DNA of 17,410 nucleotides from JBGOUP01 sp041477655 (lineage in GTDB: Bacteria > Patescibacteriota > UBA1384 > 2-12-FULL-50-11), in assembly GCA_041477655.1 (NCBI GenBank), contig JBGOUP010000018.1, forward strand, positions 1 to 17,410. The letters are read 5' to 3'. Below the pieces are notes generated by a model, which was not told where the DNA came from, did no database searches, and worked only from the letters and a program-made list of their open reading frames with translations. The position numbers were made by a program, and so were the translations under genes. Every line of letters starts with the position of its first letter. Within the stretch, counting starts at the first letter, position 1. Positions 7,673 to 13,714 of this stretch are shown one piece after another.

Positions 7673-8756
7673 CTATTATCGCTTGATGAGTTTTTCTGGC
7701 TGACTTTTCCCAGGAAAACTTTTTAGATTGAGCCAATCCCCGAGTTATTTGCTCTTTGGCTAAAGCGGGCTGGTTAATAATTCGGCTAAAGGCGGCCGCC
7801 CAAGCTAAGGCGTTGGTTGGCGCCAACAACATCGCTCCATCGCCGGCCACTTCCGGCAGACTGGAGCTGTTGGAACAGATAGTCGGCGTGCCGACCGCCA
7901 TCGCCTCTAAGACTGGCAAACCAAAACCCTCGTAGAAGCTGGGGAAGGCGAAAATCTCGGCCGAGCGTAGATATCGAACCATATCAAACTCCGGCAGATA
8001 ACCAGGCAGAAGAATCCGACTATTAATCGTTGGAGTTAAGTTTTTTATGGCTTCTTGAATTTTCTCATGACCGAAACCCAAGCTTCCGGCTAAAACCAAA
8101 TGAATCGATTTTTTTTCTTTGGCAAATAAGCCGAAAGCCTCTACCAAAAGTTTGACGTTTTTCTTCTCCTCAATCCGGCCAACGTAAAGAATATAAGGTG
8201 ATTCCAGTGGCGGTTTTCCCTCACCAGTGTCCGGATGAAATATCTCCGAGTTGTAGCCATGAGCAATCACTTCTATTTTCTTACCGGTAATTTTGTACTC
8301 TTTCATGACATCGCGCTTGGTTGATTCCGATGGCACGATAATTTTTTTGGCCTTGCCCACCGAGACACCGGTTGAATATCGCATGTAGCGACGTCGCCAG
8401 TACGGATAGGCTTGGGGGAAGAACTCATAAGCAAGATCGTGAATGGTCACCACTGTTGGTACTCGGGAAAGAAGCGGGATAACGTGCGATGGCACAAACA
8501 GGACGTCGGGTGGGTTGTCATTGAGCTCTCTGGCCAAACGGACCTGGGACCAGAGCCGCCGTTGGGGCAAAATTCGCCACTCAAAATTATCCGGCAAAAC
8601 CATCCGCTCACGAGGCATATGGGGAGCGTACAAAAGGTAACGGTTGATTGTGTCAATCTTGGCCAGCGACCGGATAATTTCCCAGGAATAAACTTCCGTT
8701 CCTGTTCGATTGGCCCGGACCGCCCGCGAAGCATCAATACCGATAACCTTGGCCAT
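7656..8756 (-). CDS. GT4-family glycosyltransferase
   Basis: 366 residues from the ATG at 8756, a retaining GT-B glycosyltransferase. The N-terminal acceptor domain begins MAKVIGIDASRAV. The C-terminal donor domain has the VGRIEEKKN strand (192-200) and the E-x7-E motif within FPSFYEGFGLPVLEAM (Glu276 and Glu284), which contacts the nucleotide-sugar. This places it with GT4 enzymes of cell-surface glycan synthesis. An in-frame TTG 18 bp upstream (8774) would give 372 residues and overlap mreB; I prefer the ATG because it starts just 2 nt after the mreB stop and aligns with the usual family N-terminus. Neither start has a good Shine-Dalgarno site, so translation is probably coupled to mreB. 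It overlaps the GT26 gene downstream. Substrate unknown. Confidence 0.9.
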   Translation of the reverse strand: MAKVIGIDASRAVRANRTGTEVYSWEIIRSLAKIDTINRYLLYAPHMPRERMVLPDNFEWRILPQRRLWSQVRLARELNDNPPDVLFVPSHVIPLLSRVPTVVTIHDLAYEFFPQAYPYWRRRYMRYSTGVSVGKAKKIIVPSESTKRDVMKEYKITGKKIEVIAHGYNSEIFHPDTGEGKPPLESPYILYVGRIEEKKNVKLLVEAFGLFAKEKKSIHLVLAGSLGFGHEKIQEAIKNLTPTINSRILLPGYLPEFDMVRYLRSAEIFAFPSFYEGFGLPVLEAMAVGTPTICSNSSSLPEVAGDGAMLLAPTNALAWAAAFSRIINQPALAKEQITRGLAQSKKFSWEKSARKTHQAIIDVAEA

Positions 8757-8758
8757 AG

Positions 8759-9766
8759 TTAATTTTTGGCCCAAAGAACCGAACGGCGAAACTCATCTAA
8801 ATGTTCCACTGCCGAACCAGTGCCTTTGACCACACACAATCGGGCTTCTTCAGCCAGTTGGCAGGGTACGCCGGTGACCTTGGTAAACATTTGATCCAGG
8901 TTTCGAAGCAGTGATCCCCCGCCGGTCATAATCATGCCTTTATCCATAATATCAGCTGCCAACTCTGGCGGGGTTTTTTGCAGGACCGACTTAACGGCGC
9001 CAATGATTGTTTTTAGCTCTTCCTGAATGGCATTCATGATGTCGGTTGAGGTAACCAATATGCTCTCCGGTAGCCCTGTTACCGAGTTGGTGCCGGACAG
9101 CTCCATTGATAACTCTTTTTTCAACGGCGTGGCGGTGCCGATTTTAATCTTAACGTCTTCGCTTGTCCGCTCGCCGACAATTAATGAGTATTTTTTTCTA
9201 ATATAACTGGCGATAGCTATGTCAATTTTGTTGCCGCCGACCCGGACCGAGGTAGCCACCACCACATCACCAAGGGAAATAACCGCCACTTCGGTGGTGC
9301 CACCACCAATATCAATAATTAAGTGTCCTTCGGCGACGGCGATTGGCACTTGAGCGCCCAAGGCGGCGGCAATCGGTTCTTTAATTAAAAAGGCGTTCTT
9401 GGCCCCGGCGGCGATGCAAGCGTCGATTACTGCCCGTCGTTCAGTAGAAGTTGCCCCAACCGGCACGGCCACCATAATATCCGGTCGAAATAATCTTAAC
9501 CGCCCAGAGATTCGATTGATGAAATAGCGAAGCATGGCTTCGGTAATTTTAAAACTGGCAATAACCCCATCACGCAACGGCCGGGCGGCAATAATCGAAT
9601 CCGGTGTTTTGCCAAGCATCTTGCGAGCCTCTTCGCCAAAAGCGACGATTTTATTATCGTAAGCGTCCAGGGCCGCCACTGCCGGCTCATCAATAATAAT
9701 GCCCCTATCCGGGACATAAATCAGGATATTGGTTGTGCCCAAATCTACACCGATTCGTCTAATCAT
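8759..9766 (-). CDS. mreB: Rod-shape actin homologue MreB
   Basis: 335 residues, normal MreB length. MreB polymerises under the membrane and guides lateral wall synthesis. The actin-fold nucleotide motifs are clear: DLGTTN (8-13, phosphate 1), DIGGGTT (152-158, phosphate 2), TGGGSLLRN (281-289, adenosine), and the EPIAAALGA helix (130-138) typical of MreB. FRPDIMVAVPVGATSTERRA (93-112) and the IRRIGVDLGTTN start separate it from DnaK and FtsA. The usual mreC, mreD, penicillin-binding protein and rodA genes are not beside it; two glycosyltransferases follow immediately, linking shape and surface glycan. No Shine-Dalgarno site is obvious before the ATG. Confidence 0.96.
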   Translation of the reverse strand: MIRRIGVDLGTTNILIYVPDRGIIIDEPAVAALDAYDNKIVAFGEEARKMLGKTPDSIIAARPLRDGVIASFKITEAMLRYFINRISGRLRLFRPDIMVAVPVGATSTERRAVIDACIAAGAKNAFLIKEPIAAALGAQVPIAVAEGHLIIDIGGGTTEVAVISLGDVVVATSVRVGGNKIDIAIASYIRKKYSLIVGERTSEDVKIKIGTATPLKKELSMELSGTNSVTGLPESILVTSTDIMNAIQEELKTIIGAVKSVLQKTPPELAADIMDKGMIMTGGGSLLRNLDQMFTKVTGVPCQLAEEARLCVVKGTGSAVEHLDEFRRSVLWAKN

Positions 9767-9820
9767 TCGTCAGTTCAAGCGGAGAAAATAATAAGATAGT
9801 CCATCTAGTAATCGTTCCTC

Positions 9821-9848
9821 ATTTTAGCAGTATTATCAGGTTAGACAA
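9821..9848 (-). promoter_or_regulatory. Candidate promoter of the mreB operon
   Basis: On the minus strand TTGTCT (9848-9843), 16 bp and TAAAAT (9826-9821), preceded by an extended -10 TGC. The start near 9814 would give a leader of about 48 nt without a clear Shine-Dalgarno site. Confidence 0.5.
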
Positions 9849-9929
9849 CTGGAAAAAGTGTCATTTGCTATCAAATTTAGATAATGTTCTAAACCGATAG
9901 GCTTAACAGGCAGGTCAAATGGGTTTAGC

Positions 9930-10652
9930 ATGGAACAGATGCGACGCCAGCCAACAAAACTGCTCAACATTTTAGCCTGGACTCTAGTTGTGGTCGCTTT
10001 TTTTGTCCTGTCTTCAGTGGCAATCGTTTGGGCCAACGGTTTGAAATTCAACCCCGAAAAACGATCTTTTGAACAAACCTCCGTCATCGCCATCCAGTCC
10101 AACCTGCCCGGCGTCACCATCAAACTTAACGGTAAAATCCTAGCTAATTCTGCTCCGGCCGAGTTTAAAAGCCTAGCGGCCGGCAATTACTCGGTTAGTA
10201 TTGAAAAATTAGGCTACTTTCCCTGGCGCCAAAGCTTTAACTTGGCGGCTGGGCAGGTCGGCCTAATTAACCACGCCCACTTAATTGCCCAACAACCTAA
10301 TATCCAAGTGGTCAAAGCCTCGGATTACCCCTTCAGTTCGAGCAACGCCTTTGACGTTGGCTTGTCGTCGCAAAATAACGAATTGGTGGATGGAGGAGCC
10401 CTAGTCTCCAGATTTAGTGGCGATCTCATTCAAGCCCATCGGTTCTTGGATGGTTACGTTTACCAAATCGGTAGCCAGCTTCATCTTTTCTATTCAGACG
10501 GTCCCCAGGATTATCTCCTGTACACGGCTAAAAAATCGACATTAATTCCCTTGGTCTTCCCGCCAATCTCCAGTCAATTTGCCCTGATCAATGGCGATCA
10601 GGCACTGCTGGTTAGCCCGATAGTCGCTAGCGAACCTTCGGTAAATCCGTAG
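9930..10652 (+). CDS. PEGA-domain membrane-anchored protein
   Basis: 240 residues. A short basic N-terminus (MEQMRRQPTK) is followed by one transmembrane helix (about 12-35), then an extracytoplasmic PEGA-type beta domain (about 50-110). The PEGA core shows in SNLPGVTIKLNGK (57-69), FKSLAAGNYSVSIEKLGYFP (79-98) and a following WRQSFNL. PEGA domains occur in bacterial surface proteins and are thought to bind envelope components; specific function unknown. The rest (120-240) looks beta-rich, compatible with the first blades of a propeller, and is shorter than many candidate-phyla homologues I am aware of. No good ribosome binding site precedes the ATG. The last 26 bp overlap the sortase gene tail to tail. 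Confidence 0.75.
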   Translation: MEQMRRQPTKLLNILAWTLVVVAFFVLSSVAIVWANGLKFNPEKRSFEQTSVIAIQSNLPGVTIKLNGKILANSAPAEFKSLAAGNYSVSIEKLGYFPWRQSFNLAAGQVGLINHAHLIAQQPNIQVVKASDYPFSSSNAFDVGLSSQNNELVDGGALVSRFSGDLIQAHRFLDGYVYQIGSQLHLFYSDGPQDYLLYTAKKSTLIPLVFPPISSQFALINGDQALLVSPIVASEPSVNP

Positions 10653-11364
10653 TTGCTGGTTCAGTTGTTTGACTGCCAGTTGGTGTGCCGCCAACCAATT
10701 TGGCTCGAATAATCAGTCGGTTGGTGGTTGTGCCGACCGGATAACAAGTGATGAGAGTCAAGTTAGGATCATCTGTTTTTTTCAGCACCGACAAATCAGT
10801 CGGTTTGACGACTTTCTTTTCGCTGACTTGGTAGGTAAATATTTGGTTGTGAAAAGGAATAACGATGTTGTCCCCGGCCGCTAGCTTATCCAGCAAGGAA
10901 AAAATAGTTTTGTAATGGCCATTGCTCCAGGGAAAGTCTGATGAGTGGCCCACCAGCACAACGTTGCCTATTTGGCCAGGCAGAGCACTTTGATCGTACT
11001 GGACTACGCCTGATTTAAGCTGGTTAATTATTTCGGCTGGCGCAACATTCATAATTATTGGCGCCGATGTACCAATTTTTGGAATTTGAATTTCTGGTGA
11101 GTAGTCAGGAACTGGTTGCGACTGGGGAATTGGTGCTGGTTGGGGCGCTGGTGTGACTACCACTACTGGTTTGGCTTGAGCTTGGTAACGTAGCCTCTGC
11201 CAGAATGCGGCGCCGTTAATTAAGACAAAAAAGATTAAAAATAGTAGTCCCAAATAAATTGCCTGACCAATTGCCCAGCGGACTTTGCTAATCACTCGAG
11301 TTAATGGGGTTTCGCTAGTGAACAGCCGGCTGATGTCTTTTTTCTCAAGTTTGACTTGTTTCAT
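10627..11364 (-). CDS. Sortase, class D/E-like transpeptidase
   Basis: 245 residues. An N-terminal cytoplasmic segment, a transmembrane helix (about 31-52), a Pro/Gln-rich spacer (about 66-90) and the sortase beta-barrel follow in order. The catalytic set is complete: His140 in VVLVGHSS, Cys207 in LTLITCYPVG, and Arg216 in TTNRLIIRA. LPGQIGNVVLVGH (128-140) is typical of class D/E enzymes. Sortases cut a C-terminal sorting motif and attach the protein to the wall or another protein. No LPxTG-like substrate is encoded in this window. AGGAG lies 11 nt before the ATG. The gene follows the toxin gene by 23 bp on the same strand and may be co-transcribed with it. Its 3' end overlaps the convergent PEGA gene. 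Confidence 0.92.
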   Translation of the reverse strand: MKQVKLEKKDISRLFTSETPLTRVISKVRWAIGQAIYLGLLFLIFFVLINGAAFWQRLRYQAQAKPVVVVTPAPQPAPIPQSQPVPDYSPEIQIPKIGTSAPIIMNVAPAEIINQLKSGVVQYDQSALPGQIGNVVLVGHSSDFPWSNGHYKTIFSLLDKLAAGDNIVIPFHNQIFTYQVSEKKVVKPTDLSVLKKTDDPNLTLITCYPVGTTTNRLIIRAKLVGGTPTGSQTTEPATTDLPKVR

Positions 11365-11387
11365 GAATTATTGTGCTCCTAATGTAG

Positions 11388-11723
11388 TTACTTCCGCGTA
11401 AATAGAGCCCGGATTTTTTTCAAAACCTTGTCTAGTTTTGCTGATTTTAGATGTCCAACAACAGAACTAATAATAGATAGGTCGGCGGTAAAGATTTTAT
11501 CAGGACGAATGTAGCTAGTTAATGGTAACTGACCGTTGGAAAAATCTGTTTTCTTAAGAACGATGGCTGAACTGCTGGTGTAGGACTTTGAGGTTATTTG
11601 GCAGAGAATGACATTTTCAAATTCAGCCCTAGCCACAACCAAGGCTGGTCTAAACTTACTACTCTTAAGATTAGAGAAGGGAAAGTGAATTACAACTACC
11701 GATCCTACTTGAGGCTGGCCCAT
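11388..11723 (-). CDS. MazF/PemK-family endoribonuclease toxin
   Basis: 111 residues, normal MazF length. The N-terminal block GSVVVIHFPFSNLKSSKFRP (7-26) continuing into ALVV matches the family's beta-barrel start, with Arg25 at the conserved catalytic position. CQITSK (41-46) and SYIRPDKIFTAD (70-81) correspond to the second and third conserved blocks. MazF toxins cut mRNA at short sequences and arrest growth; specificity cannot be read from sequence. The ATG lies inside the end of the antitoxin gene (19-bp overlap), with purine-rich GGAAGAG about 9 nt upstream, so translation is probably coupled to the antitoxin. Downstream is the sortase gene. Confidence 0.85.
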   Translation of the reverse strand: MGQPQVGSVVVIHFPFSNLKSSKFRPALVVARAEFENVILCQITSKSYTSSSAIVLKKTDFSNGQLPLTSYIRPDKIFTADLSIISSVVGHLKSAKLDKVLKKIRALFTRK

Positions 11724-11941
11724 GCCTCTTTCTCTTCCGGTCTATCCCACTCCTTTCCCAGAACCTTTTCGCTGGCTAAGACCGTATCCAACGAGCCAGT
11801 TATTGGCTTGGCGGCGATAATTCGTATCTCTCCCAGTTTAACTTTGAGCTCAATCTCACCACCCAAGCCGCTGGTTTCCAGCAATGGCTTGGGAATTCTA
11901 ACCCCTTTAGAATTACCGATAGAAATAATAGTTGTTTTCAT
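11705..11941 (-). CDS. MazE/AbrB-type antitoxin
   Basis: 78 residues. Residues 1-45 (MKTTIISIGNSKGVRIPKPL and on) form a SpoVT/AbrB-type swapped-hairpin DNA-binding domain. The acidic C-terminal part (EWDRPEEKEAWASLK) is the expected toxin-binding tail. It partners with the overlapping MazF-like gene; such antitoxins normally neutralise the toxin and repress the operon. The ATG at 11941 was chosen over a longer frame because upstream in-frame codons run through tRNA-Leu, and because a near-consensus promoter ends only 9 nt before this ATG, making the mRNA almost leaderless. Confidence 0.85.
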   Translation of the reverse strand: MKTTIISIGNSKGVRIPKPLLETSGLGGEIELKVKLGEIRIIAAKPITGSLDTVLASEKVLGKEWDRPEEKEAWASLK

Positions 11942-11950
11942 GGTAATCAC

Positions 11951-11979
11951 ATTGTAGGTACGGATAATAATCTTGTCAA
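11951..11979 (-). promoter_or_regulatory. Toxin-antitoxin promoter, nearly leaderless
   Basis: On the minus strand TTGACA (11979-11974, six of six), 17 bp and TACAAT (11956-11951, five of six). The antitoxin ATG is 9 nt after the -10, so the leader would be about 0-3 nt. No Shine-Dalgarno site is possible. The antitoxin could bind here to autoregulate. Confidence 0.75.
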
Positions 11980-12040
11980 GACTTGATCTGGTAGCCATTG
12001 TCGTACTATTCACTAGTAGCCTACCTAAAAAATTATAAAA

Positions 12041-12126
12041 TGGTGCCAGGAGAGGGACTTGAACCCACATGAGCTTACGCTCACACGATTTTGAGTCGTG
12101 CGTGTCTACCATTCCACCATCCTGGC
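12041..12126 (-). tRNA. tRNA-Leu (anticodon CAA)
   Basis: 86-nt class II tRNA. The acceptor arms GCCAGGA and TCCTGGC pair fully; the anticodon stem CACGA/TCGTG encloses loop CTCAAAA, anticodon CAA (reads UUG). A long variable arm (TGAGC/GCTCA) marks it as Leu rather than a short-arm tRNA. The T arm carries GGTTCAAGTCC. Discriminator A and CCA are encoded (12041-12044). A T-rich run (TTTTATAATTTTTT) follows on the minus strand. Confidence 0.95.
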
Positions 12127-12136
12127 AATATGGTCA

Positions 12137-12165
12137 ATTTTAACAGAAAGCCAGCTAATAATGAA
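12137..12165 (-). promoter_or_regulatory. Candidate tRNA-Leu promoter
   Basis: On the minus strand TAAAAT (12142-12137) with extended -10 TGT, and a weak TTCATT 17 bp upstream. The predicted start is a few nt before the tRNA 5' end. It nearly abuts the divergent promoter at 12166-12193. Confidence 0.4.
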
Positions 12166-12193
12166 TTGAAATTTAGACCAACACTGCTATAGT
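12166..12193 (+). promoter_or_regulatory. Promoter of the two-helix membrane protein gene
   Basis: TTGAAA (12166-12171), 16 bp and TATAGT (12188-12193) with an extended -10 TGC. A second -10-like TATAAT overlaps at 12193-12198. The start near 12200 leaves a leader of about 24 nt containing GGAGG. Confidence 0.65.
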
Positions 12194-12223
12194 ATAATCC
12201 AGATTCGCACTTTGGAGGTTGTG

Positions 12224-12679
12224 GTGAAAATACCTAATGATGATAATGATATATTGAGTTGTCTAACTCTACAGTGGGGTCAGGAAAAACTTGATCCAGT
12301 CGCACTTCAAGCGGCCAGAGAAAGACTGGCGATGCTGGGCAAGCGCCGGCGTATGGTTTTGCTTCGGCTAACATCACTGGCGGTCAGCCTAGGTGGCCTG
12401 GTGGAATCTCTCCTTCTCCTTCGTCCTATCAACTGGCTGGTTCCGATGTTAGTTTTCCCGTTGGTTTATTTCGTCTACACAATTCTTTCGAATCAGGCTA
12501 ATTATTTTTATTCACCAGAGCTTAACTACAGCTTGAGGATAAGAATGATTAAGCAGGCCATCAAGCAGCCGCCGATTTTGCTGGTTAGGGACGATCAACA
12601 GCAACTGCTGCGCCGATCGGTTTCTTGGCCCGATGATTGCGATCAACTTCTTCGCTCATGTGAGGAAGTTCCCTCCTGA
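12224..12679 (+). CDS. Two-helix membrane protein of unknown function
   Basis: 151 residues from GTG 12224, chosen because GGAGG (12214-12218) lies 5 nt upstream; in-frame GTG 12221 and TTG 12212 are alternatives. A charged N-terminal region and a basic stretch (GKRRRM) precede two hydrophobic segments, about residues 44-66 and 70-90. These form a likely transmembrane hairpin with both ends in the cytosol. The last 60 residues are polar, with a basic IRMIKQAIKQ helix and a C-terminal DDCDQLLRSC. I do not recognise a family. A good promoter and a terminator-like hairpin at the stop codon support a real, monocistronic gene. Confidence 0.75.
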   Translation: MKIPNDDNDILSCLTLQWGQEKLDPVALQAARERLAMLGKRRRMVLLRLTSLAVSLGGLVESLLLLRPINWLVPMLVFPLVYFVYTILSNQANYFYSPELNYSLRIRMIKQAIKQPPILLVRDDQQQLLRRSVSWPDDCDQLLRSCEEVPS

Positions 12680-12707
12680 AGCTCGCGCAATTTGTGTGGG
12701 CTTCTTT
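12678..12707 (+). terminator. Terminator-like hairpin between convergent genes
   Basis: GAAGCTC and GGGCTTC pair, extended by GCGC/GTGT with G-U pairs around an AATTT loop, followed by TTT. It overlaps the stop codon of the membrane protein gene and faces the 3' end of tsaC. Confidence 0.45.
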
Positions 12708-12711
12708 CGTA

Positions 12712-13335
12712 CTAGCGTAACCGCGCCACGCCTTGGCGAATGATTTTGGGTTTTTTCTCCCGAATATCAATTACTGCTGAAGACGGTAACTTAACTAACT
12801 TGCCAGCGTCCATTATAACGTCGGGTTGATAAATTTGACCTTCGAACTGTTGTTGAATTTCTTCCAAGCTGTAAGTTGGTTCCAAGCCAGAACGATTGGC
12901 GCTAGTGGCGGTGAAAGGCAGACCAAAGGCTCGGGCTATGGCTTTAGAGACGGAACTGTCGGGGATGCGCACCCCAATGGTCTGACCGCCCAGAGGATAG
13001 GTCATTCTTGGTTCCAATATCAAAGTAAACGGCCCGGGCAAGTTTTTCTCTAGTGTTTTTCGTTGATTAGGATTCACCACCGCCCAGTCTTCTATTTGAT
13101 CAATATCGCTAAAAATACAGCTGACGGGAATGTTAGCATCGCGGCCTTTAATTTTGTAAAGCCGACGCATAGCGTCCTGGTTGCTTGGGTCAGCCGCTAA
13201 TCCGTAGCTAGTGTCGCTAGGAAATGCCACCACCGCGCCAGCCTTAAGCATCTTGGCGGCATAAGCAATGACCTCTTCTTCGGGATTATCGTTTGCGGAC
13301 GTCATTATGTCGATGGCAATTTTGCGGATAATCAT
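12712..13335 (-). CDS. tsaC: L-threonylcarbamoyladenylate synthase (TsaC/Sua5, YrdC domain)
   Basis: 207 residues, about the length of a YrdC domain without the extra Sua5 domain. It makes threonylcarbamoyl-AMP from threonine, bicarbonate and ATP, the first step of t6A37 formation in tRNAs reading ANN codons. Diagnostic motifs: FPSDTSYGLAADP (38-50), KGRD (63-66) followed by NIP, PGPFTLIL (100-107), GVRIPDS (121-127), TSANRSG (144-150) and a final IIRQG (198-202). The other t6A genes (tsaB, tsaD, tsaE) are not here. The ATG at 13335 lacks a Shine-Dalgarno site but sits 9 nt after a good promoter -10; an internal ATG at 13305 is less likely. A tRNA gene is nearby, which may be coincidence. Confidence 0.93.
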   Translation of the reverse strand: MIIRKIAIDIMTSANDNPEEEVIAYAAKMLKAGAVVAFPSDTSYGLAADPSNQDAMRRLYKIKGRDANIPVSCIFSDIDQIEDWAVVNPNQRKTLEKNLPGPFTLILEPRMTYPLGGQTIGVRIPDSSVSKAIARAFGLPFTATSANRSGLEPTYSLEEIQQQFEGQIYQPDVIMDAGKLVKLPSSAVIDIREKKPKIIRQGVARLR

Positions 13336-13344
13336 GTTAAGCGC

Positions 13345-13373
13345 ATATTACCTTAAATGGTCTGATTTGTTAA
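13345..13373 (-). promoter_or_regulatory. tsaC promoter, nearly leaderless
   Basis: On the minus strand TTAACA (13373-13368), 17 bp and TAATAT (13350-13345). The ATG is 9 nt after the -10, the same layout as the antitoxin promoter. Confidence 0.6.
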
Positions 13374-13440
13374 GATGATCGGGCATGACTGGTATTTTGG
13401 TACACCTTCACAAACCATCAACTTCTTTTGTTTGAGGCAT

Positions 13441-13464
13441 CATTATCACTTTAAAGCGATAATG
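13441..13464. repeat. 24-bp near-perfect palindrome upstream of tRNA-Ala
   Basis: CATTATCACTTTAAAGCGATAATG is self-complementary except for one A-C pair at the eighth position from each end. It lies 22 bp before the tRNA and contains the -10-like GATAAT. It could be an operator-type site; no T-tract suits a terminator on either strand. Confidence 0.5.
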
Positions 13465-13485
13465 TTTTAGCTCGAAAATTGTAAC

Positions 13486-13557
13486 GGGCCAGTAGTTCAT
13501 CGGTAGAACGCTTCATTCGCATTGAAGAAGTAGTGGGTTCAATTCCCACCTGGTCCA
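13486..13557 (+). tRNA. tRNA-Ala (anticodon CGC)
   Basis: The acceptor arms GGGCCAG and CTGGTCC pair with a G3-U70 wobble, the identity mark of alanine tRNA. The anticodon stem CTTCA/TGAAG holds loop TTCGCAT, anticodon CGC (reads GCG). The T arm is GTGGG-TTCAATT-CCCAC. Discriminator A73 is followed by CTC, so CCA is not encoded and must be added by a nucleotidyltransferase. Confidence 0.95.
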
Positions 13558-13627
13558 CTCTTCGGCTCACTAACGTTCGCTCGGAGTAAACCCTTCGATA
13601 TCTCGATACCGATTCGAAATAAACTCT

Positions 13628-13655
13628 TGAATTCCCTTATCAATCCCCTATAATT
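13628..13655 (+). promoter_or_regulatory. pyrFE promoter
   Basis: TTGAAT (13628-13633), 16 bp and a perfect TATAAT (13650-13655). Transcription would start around 13661-13662, exactly where the leader hairpin begins. The 70 bp between tRNA-Ala and this promoter show no other feature I can support. Confidence 0.7.
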
Positions 13656-13660
13656 CCCAG

Positions 13661-13701
13661 TGAGGAAAGTCGGTTAAAAACTGGCTAATCTAGTTCCTCA
13701 C
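13661..13701 (+). promoter_or_regulatory. Structured 5' leader of pyrF-pyrE mRNA
   Basis: GTGAGGAA (13661-13668) pairs perfectly with TTCCTCAC (13694-13701). Inside, GTCGGT pairs with ACTGGC (13670-13685) around a TAAA loop. The structure would form the extreme 5' end of the transcript and ends 13 nt before the pyrF ATG. It has no T-tract. It could protect the mRNA or control translation; its role is inferred. Confidence 0.5.
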
Positions 13702-13714
13702 AATCAGGCGCGAA

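Noticed and set aside
11942..12112. Upstream extension of the antitoxin reading frame to 12112
   Set aside because: The extra codons run through tRNA-Leu and across the promoter; the ATG at 11941 fits the MazE/AbrB domain start.
13558..13590. Hairpin after tRNA-Ala as terminator
   Set aside because: The repeated TTCG and CTCGG sequence does not form a stable stem followed by a T-run.
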